From: JASHVB01 sp049522565
Lineage (GTDB): Bacteria; Pseudomonadota; Alphaproteobacteria; Acetobacterales; Acetobacteraceae
DNA: 13,325 nt
Assembly: GCA_049522565.1 (NCBI GenBank)
Contig: JBEKNT010000163.1
Coordinates: forward strand, 1-13,325
Reading direction: 5' to 3'
The position numbers were made by a program, and so were the translations under genes. Below are positions 1 to 6,548 of this stretch, piece after piece. How positions within the stretch are numbered: position 1 is the first letter of the stretch; each line of letters begins with the position of its first letter. The notes beneath the pieces are model-generated. The model was not told the DNA's origin and did not search any database. It saw only the letters and a program-made list of their open reading frames with translations.

Positions 1-99
1 CTGGGGACCCGCTGTTCGTCAGGCGGGGGAATGCTGCGTCGCTACGCTCCTCGCCGTGACAGCAGGATGTGCTGCGTTCCCGGTCAGGCTGAAAACGCC
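1..99. other. No gene recognised; downstream flank of the C58-like gene
   Basis: I see no supported coding frame, RNA gene or clear terminator here. The stretch lies immediately 3' of the minus-strand protease-like gene and is cut by the window edge. Confidence 0.4.
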
Positions 100-741
100 C
101 TATGAATAGCGCGACAGTAACGTCTCGCCCTTGGCATATTCCTTGTAGACGTTATTGCAAATCCTCACCAGCATGCTCGCGGCCGCATCTGCCGAGGTGA
201 ACAATCCTGCACCAAGGTTCGGGTCGAACGTGTAGTGCTTGTCGCTGTCGTTGATCACCGCGACGGCGTGCCCCGACAGCTTCTCCGGCAGCGCATGTGT
301 CTCGTCGGAATACCAATTCGTCAGGCCGACCCCATAGTATCCGGGTATCGTGACAAGCATCTGCATCTGCTGCACCGTGTCGTTGCGGCGCTGGTAGCGT
401 TCCTTCAGCCCCACGCCGGCCAGGAACATCTTCTCCCAGCCGCCGACGCTCTGCTTCTGCATCGTCCAGAGATCCATCACCTCGTTGCGTCCCGCCGCCG
501 AGAACACATAGGAGGTAAATCCCCCGGCGCCCGACTTGATCCGCGCCATGAATACATAGGACAGTGCATAGCAAACGCCATTCGCTCCCAACTGGCGTCC
601 GCGCAGGTAGACATCCTGGCAGAAATGGAACCATTGGCCGCCCAGAGCCTCAGCCGCCCGCTTGGCTTTGTCTGCCACCCGCTTCGTCGGGGCGTCGTAC
701 AACTCGTACATCGGCACGGTCGCCGCTACTGTCGCGCTCAT
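100..741 (-). CDS. YopT/AvrPphB-like (peptidase C58 type) cysteine protease, putative effector
   Basis: Probably a papain-fold cysteine protease of clan CA, closest by motif to family C58 (YopT, AvrPphB), whose members cleave host proteins. The frame opens further upstream at a TTG (822) and an ATG (795). I chose the ATG at 739-741 because GGGGAG lies 4 bases upstream, giving 213 residues. Seen: a Cys motif GVCYALS with Cys57, SGHAVAV with His158, and FDPNLG with Asp173, in the order Cys-His-Asp. The His-Asp gap of 15 equals the gap I recall for AvrPphB (His212-Asp227), and the FDPNxG run after the Asp is typical of C58. No signal peptide or membrane segment is evident, and no secretion gene is nearby. 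GC is about 56% by eye, below its neighbours, which suggests transfer. The family call rests on motifs only; another papain-like family, or an inactive relative, is possible. Confidence 0.6.
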   Translation of the reverse strand: MSATVAATVPMYELYDAPTKRVADKAKRAAEALGGQWFHFCQDVYLRGRQLGANGVCYALSYVFMARIKSGAGGFTSYVFSAAGRNEVMDLWTMQKQSVGGWEKMFLAGVGLKERYQRRNDTVQQMQMLVTIPGYYGVGLTNWYSDETHALPEKLSGHAVAVINDSDKHYTFDPNLGAGLFTSADAAASMLVRICNNVYKEYAKGETLLSRYS

Positions 742-844
742 TGGTCTCCCCATGGCTTTAGCGGCCGATCTTCTCGACGCCGGCCGGCTAGACATGGTCG
801 CAACAAAGCCTGCCGGCGTCAATAATTTTGGAGATTATGTTGAA

Positions 845-1218
845 ATCATGCCTATCCGGTTAAGCCACACACCGACCATATGCAGTCGTGCGCCCAATCG
901 CGGGAATATAGCCCGGCATAGGTTTGTACCTTGGTCTGACAAGCGATGCCGAGCAACGAACGGCCTCATGCCAGCCCGCCTATAGATTGACCCATGAACG
1001 GCGCCACGTTCGTCATGCCGACCCTCGGGTCAAGCGCCCGGGGGCAGGCTCCGGTCGGCATCCACGACTTGCCTTGTTGCAAGCGACATAGTCGTGGATG
1101 GCGGGCCGGCGCCCGCCATGACGGGGGACGCGACCGATGAGTCAGCTTTTACGCGGGCTGGTGTCGGACACCATCCACACCCCCTTGTGGGTGTCTGTCT
1201 AAACCGGATAGGCATGAT
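845..1218. mobile_element. MITE-like element bounded by inverted repeats
   Basis: The 17-mer ATCATGCCTATCCGGTT at 845-861 recurs as its exact reverse complement at 1202-1218. The match continues inward imperfectly for about 11 more bases (8 of 11). The 8-mer TTGAAATC occurs in direct orientation at both outer ends (840-847 and 1218-1225), as a target duplication would, although it overlaps the outermost bases of the inverted repeats. No transposase frame lies inside. The interior carries a separate palindromic repeat (1011-1126). A non-autonomous insertion element is the simplest reading; a dispersed intergenic repeat is the alternative. Confidence 0.5.
1011..1126. repeat. Nested palindromic repeat, CGTCATG...CATCCACGAC family
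   Basis: The stretch folds as a three-part structure. ATGCCGACC (1015-1023) pairs with GGTCGGCAT (1053-1061). CATCCACGACT (1059-1069) pairs over 11 bases with 1090-1100. ATGGCGGGC (1098-1106) pairs with GCCCGCCAT (1111-1119) across a 4-base loop. The outer CGTCATG and the CATCCACGAC core reappear at 13244-13325, so this is one of at least two copies of the same repeat family in the window. Confidence 0.6.
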
Positions 1219-1446
1219 TGAAATCAGGTCAAAGGCTCGGAATCACTGAAATCCGACACATCGATGATACAGTCCGGAGCCGAGGCCCAGGCCGGTTCCT
1301 GACGACTTGCGTATCGACAATGGCGGGCTCGCGTGTTCGGCCGCCGCTGGCCGGTGGTCAACCCGCAATGAATGCACCAGGCCGGGCTCGCCCTGTTAGA
1401 GCCAGGACCCCAGGTGGGGCGCATCGCGCCGGTCGATGCGGGCGTC
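1219..1446. other. Gene-free spacer downstream of cpoB
   Basis: GC-rich spacer between the inverted-repeat element and the hairpin after cpoB. Open frames cross it on both strands, but none has a ribosome binding site or a recognisable product. I see no RNA gene. Confidence 0.35.
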
Positions 1447-1469
1447 TCTCCCGCGCGCGGCGCGGGAGA
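1447..1469 (-). terminator. Hairpin just after cpoB stop (possible terminator or repeat unit)
   Basis: TCTCCCGCGC (1447-1456), a GCG loop, and GCGCGGGAGA (1460-1469) form a perfect 10-bp stem 5 bases beyond the cpoB stop codon. No U-run follows on the minus strand, so it is not a classical intrinsic terminator. The TCTCCCGC core matches the repeat family at 7620-7735 and 9364-9543, so it may be a solo repeat unit. Confidence 0.45.
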
Positions 1470-1474
1470 TCCGG

Positions 1475-2467
1475 TCACCGGCAGCCCGCCCGCTGCTGCA
1501 CCGACGCGGCGGCGTCGCGCACCTCCGGCCGCGCCTGGGGGAACTCGGTATGCAGCTTGTTCAGCGTGTCGCACGCGGCGCGCTTCTCGTTGATGGCGGT
1601 CAGTGCGTTGGCCAGGCCGACCAGTGCCTCTGGCGCGCGGGCGCCCTTCCGGTTGCGGTTATAGGTGTCGTCGTAGGCGATCGCCGCCTGCGAGAACTGG
1701 CGCTCGCCGGCCAGCGCCTGCGCGAGCAGGTACTGCGCGTCATACGCCCGCGGCGAGGTGCGGTAGTTGTTCAGCACCTCGTGCGCGGCCGCTTCCGCCG
1801 CCGGGTAGTCGCGCCGCGCCAGCGCTGCGTTACCCTCCTGTATGGCCAACTCGGGAGTACGCCGCACCGGCGGTCCCGGCGGCGGCGCGGGCTGGGCGGG
1901 CGGCGCCATCGTGCTGCCGAGGGCACCCGGCGGCGGGCTGAGGGTCGGGTTGGGCTGGAGCGAAATCGGTGCTCCCGGCCCCGTCGCCTGCGGTACCTCC
2001 GTCGTCGGACCGAGCGGCGCGCCAGGTCCGGCGGGTGGTGGCGCCTCGGTCGGCGCGCCGCCCGGCGCTTGCCCGTTCTGCATCTGGAATTTCAGGTCAT
2101 CGATGCGCTTGCCGAGATCCGCGGCTTGCTGCTGAAACTGGTTCTGCGCCTCATCGACCCGGCCGCGCAGCGTGCGCACCTCTTCCTCCAGCGTCTGCAC
2201 CCGGGCCAGCAACTGGGCGACAATGTCATTGCTGCCGCCGGACTGCGGCGGCGGATAGCCCTGGCGGCCGAGATAGGAGCCGCCGCCCCCGCCCTGCGCC
2301 ATTTGCTGTTGCAGCGCCTGCACCTGCTGCTGCAACTCGTAGATCTGGTTGCGGAGTCCGATTTCCTCGCGCGTCATCTGCGCCGCGGCCGGCCATGCCG
2401 TCAGCAGCAGGAGACCGGCCAGGGCCAGGGTCCGGATCGCCAGTGTCCGGATCGGCAGCAAACGCAT
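1475..2467 (-). CDS. cpoB: Cell division coordinator CpoB (YbgF), Tol-Pal associated
   Basis: Periplasmic protein that, in E. coli, links peptidoglycan synthesis to Tol-Pal driven outer-membrane constriction. An ATG at 2480-2482 lies five codons upstream in frame, but I prefer the ATG at 2465-2467 because GAGGGAG sits 6 bases before it; the protein is then 330 residues. Seen in order: a signal peptide (1-29, cut after PAAA), a Gln-rich coiled coil (about 33-57), a Gly-rich joint, a second coiled coil (about 82-130), a long Pro/Ala/Gly linker (132-202), and a C-terminal TPR region (about 205-315) with the Ala/Tyr/Leu spacing of such repeats. This is the standard CpoB arrangement, with a longer Pro-rich linker than E. 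coli. It follows pal, as in most Tol-Pal clusters, with about 270 bp between them. The signal peptide contains a small tandem duplication (IRTLAIRTLA). Confidence 0.9.
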   Translation of the reverse strand: MRLLPIRTLAIRTLALAGLLLLTAWPAAAQMTREEIGLRNQIYELQQQVQALQQQMAQGGGGGSYLGRQGYPPPQSGGSNDIVAQLLARVQTLEEEVRTLRGRVDEAQNQFQQQAADLGKRIDDLKFQMQNGQAPGGAPTEAPPPAGPGAPLGPTTEVPQATGPGAPISLQPNPTLSPPPGALGSTMAPPAQPAPPPGPPVRRTPELAIQEGNAALARRDYPAAEAAAHEVLNNYRTSPRAYDAQYLLAQALAGERQFSQAAIAYDDTYNRNRKGARAPEALVGLANALTAINEKRAACDTLNKLHTEFPQARPEVRDAAASVQQRAGCR

Positions 2468-2515
2468 GCGCGTCTCCCTCATGTGCGGCCCGCGGCGCAG
2501 GCCTCAGAAATGCCA

Positions 2516-2541
2516 AACCGGCGGCCTTGGGGCCGCCGGTT
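2516..2541 (-). terminator. Strong hairpin between pal and cpoB
   Basis: AACCGGCGGCC (2516-2526), loop TTGG, then GGCCGCCGGTT (2531-2541) form a perfect 11-bp stem. On the minus strand the bases after it are only mildly T-rich (TTTGGCATTTC), so termination would be partial. It could reduce cpoB transcription relative to pal, protect the pal mRNA 3' end, or simply be a repeat. Confidence 0.5.
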
Positions 2542-2566
2542 CCAGCATGACAGGAAGTCCGGCTCG

Positions 2567-2596
2567 TCTGGAGTCCGGAGGTGGTCCGACTCCAGA
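2567..2596. repeat. Inverted repeat in the pal-cpoB spacer
   Basis: TCTGGAGTC (2567-2575) is the exact reverse complement of GACTCCAGA (2588-2596), with a 12-base loop. The rest of the spacer (2597-2734) is rich in CCGG/CCCGGG words, but I see no gene in it. Confidence 0.4.
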
Positions 2597-2734
2597 GGTG
2601 ACCAAAGCTTCACCCGCAGGGCAGCACCCCGGCGGAGCCATCGCCACAGGATTTGCTCCGGTGGTTCGACCCCGGTTCAGGAGCCCGCCGCCGGACTTAT
2701 CCGGTGGCTCGCCCCCGGGCGCTTGCCCCCGGGA

Positions 2735-3208
2735 TCACTTCACCGAAGTGATCGCGTTGCGGTTCTGCGCCCAGGCCTGCTCGTTGTCGCCGCTCGCCGT
2801 CGGGCGGTCCTTGCCGTAGCTGATCGTGGAGATCCGCGAGCCGGCAACGCCCTTGGCCTTCAGGTAGTCGGCCGCGGCGTTGGCGCGGCGCTGGCCGAGC
2901 GCCAGGTTGTACTCTTCCGTGCCGCGGTCGTCGCAGTTGCCGGCAACCTGGACGTTGACGCTGGCGTATTTGGCCAGCCAGCCGCTCTGGCGATCGAGCG
3001 TGGCGCGCGCATCCGGCTTCAGGTTCGACTTGTTGAAGTCGTAGAACACCCGGTCACCGACATTGGCGACAAGGTCTTCCTCGCTGCCGGGTACCGGACC
3101 GGAGGTGGCGGCCGCGCCGGTGCCGGTTTGGGCAGTGGTGGCCGTCTGTTGCGCGCACGCCGCCAGCAGGGCGACGGCGGCGAAAGCGCCGAGCATTTTG
3201 ATGTTCAT
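2735..3208 (-). CDS. pal: Peptidoglycan-associated lipoprotein Pal
   Basis: Outer-membrane lipoprotein of the Tol-Pal system that binds peptidoglycan from the periplasmic face. The frame opens at 3259, but the ATG at 3206-3208 places a proper lipoprotein signal at the start, with AGGGA 9 bases upstream; length 157. Seen: signal peptide with lipobox LLAAC and lipidated Cys18, a Thr/Ala/Gly tether (19-40), then an OmpA-like domain (about 50-156) with VFYDFNKSNL, NLALGQRRANAAADYL and the C-terminal QNRNA. The usual GHCDERGT motif reads GNCDDRGT here (residues 90-97), and the usual QNRRA reads QNRNA; both are conservative but noticeable. TolB normally precedes pal, yet here trxB lies divergently upstream, so the gene must have its own promoter in 3209-3489. 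cpoB follows. Confidence 0.93.
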   Translation of the reverse strand: MNIKMLGAFAAVALLAACAQQTATTAQTGTGAAATSGPVPGSEEDLVANVGDRVFYDFNKSNLKPDARATLDRQSGWLAKYASVNVQVAGNCDDRGTEEYNLALGQRRANAAADYLKAKGVAGSRISTISYGKDRPTASGDNEQAWAQNRNAITSVK

Positions 3209-3352
3209 TAGGTTTCGTCCCTGGAAGAGGGTGCAAGCGGGTTGGTAGGCACGTTGCATCGCGCGTAACGGTAATCCGTTCCGCGAGTGCTTGCGATTAG
3301 CTTGTGCGCCGCGGGCCGGTCAAGTTCGCGAGACCGCACAACGCGGTATGGC

Positions 3353-3381
3353 TTGCATGCCACAATCGAGCGTGATAAATC
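3353..3381 (+). promoter_or_regulatory. Possible trxB promoter in the pal/trxB divergent region
   Basis: TTGCAT (3353-3358) and TAAATC (3376-3381) are 17 bases apart upstream of trxB. The -10 match is weak (3 of 6). A shifted GATAAA (3374-3379) fits the -10 better but with 15-base spacing. Nearby short palindromes (ACCGC-ACAAC-GCGGT; TGGC-TTGCAT-GCCA) could be operator sites. This is a weak call. Confidence 0.25.
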
Positions 3382-3489
3382 TGCAACAGTTCGTCGGCAA
3401 AATATCCTTCCCTCCGGCCAGCAGCAGGGCTTTGCCTGGCCGGGCCGGAGCGGGCTATGGTCGGGCCATGCAGACCTGGACTTGGACCC

Positions 3490-4512
3490 ATGCCTGATAC
3501 GCATCGCAGCCGCATCCTGATCATCGGCGCCGGACCGGCGGGCTATACCGCGGCGATCTACGCCGCGCGGGCCAACTTGCAGCCCCTGCTGGTGGCCGGG
3601 CTGCAGCCAGGCGGGCAACTGACCATCACGACGGACGTCGAGAACTACCCGGGCTTCGCCGAGGCGATCCAGGGGCCGTGGCTGATGGAGCAGATGGCGG
3701 CGCAGGCCGAGAATGTCGGCACACGCATCGTGCCGGATGTGATCGTCGAGGCGGATTTTTCCGCCCGGCCGTTCCGCTGCCTCGGCGACTCGGGCGACAC
3801 GTACTTGGCGGATGCGGTGATCCTCGCCACCGGCGCCCAGGCGCGCTGGCTCGGGCTCGAGTCGGAGGAGCGCCTGCAAGGTCGCGGCGTGTCCGCCTGC
3901 GCCACCTGCGACGGATTCTTCTATCGCGGCAAGCGGGTGGCGGTGGTGGGCGGCGGCAACACCGCGGTGGAGGAGGCACTGTACCTGACACATCACGCCG
4001 ACCACGTGACGCTGATCCACCGGCGCGACGCGCTGCGGGCGGAGAAGATCCTTCAGGCGCGGCTGCTGGTGAACCCGAAGATCAGCGTGGTGTGGGACAG
4101 CGTGGTGGAGGAGATCGTCGGGGGCGGCACGCCGGAGGGGGTCGAGGGCGTCCGGTTGCGCGACGTAAAGGCCGGCACCGTCTCGGTGCTACCGGTGGAC
4201 GGCGTGTTCATTGCTATCGGCCATACGCCCAACACCGCGATCTTTGCCGGCCAGGTGGCGATGGACGCGGAGGGTTACGTGCTGACCACGCCGGGCAGCA
4301 CCCGCACCTCGCAGCCGGGCGTGTTCGCCGCGGGCGACGTGCAGGACAAGGTGTTCCGCCAGGCGGTGACCGCGGCCGGCACCGGCTGCATGGCGGCGCT
4401 GGAGGCGGAAAAGTTCCTGGCCGAGGCAGCGGCGGCGCTCGCCGGCGCTGACCTGGACGCGGTTCAGGGCCGGGAACCCGCCGCGGGGCAGGCTTCGCTG
4501 GCAGCGGACTAG
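3490..4512 (+). CDS. trxB: Thioredoxin reductase (NADPH)
   Basis: Cytoplasmic FAD enzyme that passes electrons from NADPH to thioredoxin. I place the start at ATG 3490, nine residues before the first FAD-binding strand (RILIIGAGPAG), the usual layout; an in-frame ATG at 3457 with GGAG upstream would add 11 residues. Length 340. Seen: FAD dinucleotide motif GAGPAG (13-18), GGQL and ENYPGF (41-56), ATGA (113-116), redox-active CATC (137-140) followed by DGFF, NADPH motif GGGNTA (154-159), HRR for the 2'-phosphate (177-179), and the FAD-closing AAGDVQD (280-286). All key residues of low-molecular-weight TrxB are present. The C-terminal tail beyond residue 312 is Ala/Gly-rich and unlikely to be catalytic. 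A LysR gene follows in the same direction after 150 bp; trxB-LysR neighbours are common in alphaproteobacteria. Confidence 0.95.
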   Translation: MPDTHRSRILIIGAGPAGYTAAIYAARANLQPLLVAGLQPGGQLTITTDVENYPGFAEAIQGPWLMEQMAAQAENVGTRIVPDVIVEADFSARPFRCLGDSGDTYLADAVILATGAQARWLGLESEERLQGRGVSACATCDGFFYRGKRVAVVGGGNTAVEEALYLTHHADHVTLIHRRDALRAEKILQARLLVNPKISVVWDSVVEEIVGGGTPEGVEGVRLRDVKAGTVSVLPVDGVFIAIGHTPNTAIFAGQVAMDAEGYVLTTPGSTRTSQPGVFAAGDVQDKVFRQAVTAAGTGCMAALEAEKFLAEAAAALAGADLDAVQGREPAAGQASLAAD

Positions 4513-4662
4513 CGGATGATTTGGCAAATGGCACGAATTAGCCCAACAGACTCGCGCCAGATCGTTTAACGTTGACGTTTATGGTCGCTCGGGCGGTGCC
4601 GCGGGCGACGGGATTCGGCGGTGCCGGGGGAAAACCCTGGCCCGATGGGAGAGGCAGAGGGG

Positions 4663-5547
4663 ATGGACTGGGACAAGCTCCGGGTGTTCCACGCGGTGGC
4701 CGAGGCTGGCAGCTTCACGCATGCCGGAGACACGTTGAACCTGAGCCAGTCCGCGGTCTCCCGGCAGATTTCCGCGCTGGAGGAGGCGTTGCAGGTGCCG
4801 CTGTTCCACCGGCACGCGCGCGGCCTGATCCTGACGGAGCAGGGGGAGGCGCTGAACCGGACGGTGCGGGAGGTGTTCGCCAAGCTGGCGATGACCGAGG
4901 CCCTGCTGACCGAAAGCCGTGAAAAGCCGGCGGGCCGGCTGAAGGTGACCACCACGGTCGGCTTCGGGTCGTCGTGGCTGGCGCCGCGGTTGCAGGCCTT
5001 CCTGGAAGCCTATCCCGACGTGTCGATCTCGTTGCTGCTGGACGATTCGGACCTCGACCTGGCGATGCGCGAGGCGGACGTGGCGATTCGCATGCATCCG
5101 CCGAAGCAGCCGGACCTGGTGCAGCGGCACCTGATGACGATCGAGTGGCACCTTTACGCCGCGCCCGAATACCTGAAGCGGCACGGGGTGCCGCAGCGGG
5201 CGGAGGACCTGGACGCGCACAAGCTGGTGCTGTTCGGCGACTATCGTCCGCCGGTGCCCGACATCAATTGGCTGGCGGAGGTCGGGCGCCGGCCCGGCAA
5301 TCCGCGCCGGGCCTCGCTGGAGGTGAACAACGCCCAAGCGGTGGTGCTGGCGATCCGCTCCGGCCTCGGCATCGGCGCGGTGTCGGATTTCCTGATGCCG
5401 GAAGTCGAGGACCTGGTGCGCGTCCTGCCCGACCTGAAATCGCCGAAGGTGGACGTGTTCTTCGTCTATCCGGAGGAATTGCGGAATTCGAAGCGGGTGG
5501 CGGTGTTTCGCGACTTCCTGCTGGCGCGGCTGGCCGAGATCCACTGA
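4663..5547 (+). CDS. LysR-family regulator, LsrB/VtlR-like
   Basis: Transcription factor of 294 residues. The open frame reaches back to GTG 4621 and ATG 4645, but ATG 4663 is preceded by GGGAGAGGCAGAGGGG and puts the DNA-binding domain at the very N-terminus (MDWDKLRVFHAVAEAGSF), as usual. Seen: winged helix-turn-helix (about 4-62; LNLSQSAVSRQISALEEAL, then RGLILTEQGE), linker helix, and a periplasmic-binding-like effector domain (about 90-290) with SLLLDDSDLDLAMREADVAIRM. From memory, these segments and the position after trxB match the alphaproteobacterial regulators called LsrB in Sinorhizobium and VtlR in Brucella, which act in oxidative stress, envelope polysaccharide and small-RNA control. 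Odd point: the protein has no cysteine at all, although redox-responsive cysteines are reported for LsrB. GcvA-like regulators are the alternative assignment. Confidence 0.85.
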   Translation: MDWDKLRVFHAVAEAGSFTHAGDTLNLSQSAVSRQISALEEALQVPLFHRHARGLILTEQGEALNRTVREVFAKLAMTEALLTESREKPAGRLKVTTTVGFGSSWLAPRLQAFLEAYPDVSISLLLDDSDLDLAMREADVAIRMHPPKQPDLVQRHLMTIEWHLYAAPEYLKRHGVPQRAEDLDAHKLVLFGDYRPPVPDINWLAEVGRRPGNPRRASLEVNNAQAVVLAIRSGLGIGAVSDFLMPEVEDLVRVLPDLKSPKVDVFFVYPEELRNSKRVAVFRDFLLARLAEIH

Positions 5548-5637
5548 AGCCGGCAGCGTCTCGGGCTGGCCCGGACCGTTCGCTCCGTCTGACCGCCCGC
5601 CGCGGACGCGACCTCGTCATTGCACCGGCGCTCCTCA

Positions 5638-5854
5638 CGTCATGGCCGGCTGGAGTCGCGCATCAGGGTGAGGTGGTGGAGGCAATCCTCTCCCCCTCCC
5701 CTTGTGGGAGGGGGGCGGGGGGGAGGGCTGCGTACATCCGCTGGCCGAGGATGTACGCACCCCTCCCTCCAACCCTCTCCCACAAGGGGAGGGGGAGAAT
5801 CTTCTCCTTTGCCCGCTTTTTCTGAGGCCCCTGGGGTCGCGTCCGGCCATGACG
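5638..5854. repeat. Composite palindromic repeat, 217 bp
   Basis: CGTCATGGCCGG (5638-5649) and its exact reverse complement (5843-5854) bound the element. Inside lies a second, longer imperfect palindrome at about 5686-5802. Its arms of about 53 bases share CCTTGTGGGAG / CTCCCACAAGG and close on a perfect 10-bp stem, GCGTACATCC (5730-5739) with GGATGTACGC (5749-5758), around a 9-base loop. The arms resemble the CTCTCCC-rich repeats at 7620 and 9364, while the CGTCATG ends resemble the repeats at 1011 and 13244. One repeat family may therefore have inserted into the other. Confidence 0.65.
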
Positions 5855-6053
5855 GGGGAACGGCCGGTGCGCGCCAAGCGGCAGCCGATTCCGGTGCGGC
5901 TGGCAGTAACGTCCTGGCGTCCGGAAAGACTCCGGCTCGCGTCAGGGTTCCGCGCTGATCTCCCGGCGGGGCATGCGCATGGGACATGGCCGCTTCCGGG
6001 TTTTGGCGGTGGAATGCCTTAGCGCCCGATATTAAAGTGCATTTATTGGTTAC

Positions 6054-6176
6054 GGCGGCTCTGCCGCCAGTGTTCCGGTCCTTGTGGCCGGAAGGGGGTC
6101 TTTGGCCCCTGCGTCTCCCAGACGTGAAGCCTCCCTGTATACTTGCCCCCGGGTCCTCCCGGGGGCATTTTTCTTT
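6054..6176 (+). ncRNA. Candidate structured small RNA: five stem-loops with a terminator
   Basis: Five consecutive hairpins occur on the plus strand: GGCGGC-TCT-GCCGCC (6054-6068); TTCCGG..CCGGAA with a one-base bulge (6073-6093); GGGG..CCCC (6095-6109); CGTCT-CCC-AGACG (6112-6124); and the terminator stem (6145-6166) followed by T5-C-T3. Short CTCCC stretches, which could pair with ribosome binding sites, lie in one loop and in the linker before the terminator. An AT-rich patch (GATATTAAAG, 6028-6037) lies just upstream, but I cannot make a convincing -35/-10 pair. A weak 66-codon frame (5986-6186) overlaps; its composition does not look like a real protein. The stretch could instead be a copy of a dispersed genomic repeat. 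Confidence 0.4.
6145..6176 (+). terminator. Intrinsic terminator
   Basis: GCCCCCGGG (6145-6153), loop TCCT, CCCGGGGGC (6158-6166), then ATTTTTCTTT. A perfect 9-bp GC stem followed by a T-run is the textbook form. No plus-strand gene ends close by (the LysR gene ends about 600 bp upstream), so it most likely ends a short RNA made within this gap. Confidence 0.75.
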
Positions 6177-6548
6177 ATGGGCGTAACTAAATAGATTTTT
6201 CACCTATTGACGGCAATTACCCCGGCACTGCGGCGAAGTCGGCTTTGTCTGTCACGCTGGAGTCACGCCACAACGACCCCGTCTGGCCCGCCGGCAGGCC
6301 GGTCGAGAACCTCATCGGGCCTGCGGGTGCGCGCCGATATCGGCCCGGGACCGGGCGCGATCGTGTTGGCGTGTCCGGACCGCACAAACCGCAGGGCGGA
6401 CAAGCGCGGCGCCGCCCGCCGTGCGCCGCCTGTCGAGCGCAACGGCGGATGGCGCCGCGCTGATCCACCCTGCGTCGCGGTTACGCCGCGGCGATCCCGC
6501 CGGTCGCTCGATCCCTCCCGGTCGCATCCAAATCGCCGAGGGCGGCCA
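6177..6548. other. Gene-free spacer 3' of the GH5 gene
   Basis: About 370 bases with frames on both strands, but none with a ribosome binding site or a recognisable product. A 12-bp perfect palindrome, GCCGATATCGGC, lies at 6333-6344. I find no terminator for the minus-strand GH5 transcript and no tRNA. Confidence 0.35.

Noticed and set aside
1030..1215. 61-codon minus-strand frame inside the inverted-repeat element
   Set aside because: Too short for a transposase, and its sequence is accounted for by nested palindromes.
1436..3211. A 591-codon open frame on the plus strand
   Set aside because: It lies antisense across cpoB and pal, is Arg/Ala/Pro-rich without any domain, and arises from GC-rich third positions of the real genes.
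5686..5802. Possible CRISPR array, because of repeated GC-rich words
   Set aside because: Two inverted arms, not regularly spaced direct repeats, and no cas gene in the window.
5986..6186. 66-codon plus-strand frame overlapping the small-RNA candidate
   Set aside because: No convincing ribosome binding site, and it passes through the terminator stem and T-run, which is unlikely for a coding sequence.
5640..6203. 187-codon minus-strand frame in the gap after the LysR gene
   Set aside because: It runs through the composite palindrome and the five-hairpin stretch and shows no domain. Structure, not protein, explains the sequence.
6295..6360. Possible tRNA, from a GGTCGAGAACC-like T-arm word
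   Set aside because: No acceptor stem, anticodon arm or CCA-proximal pairing can be drawn around it.
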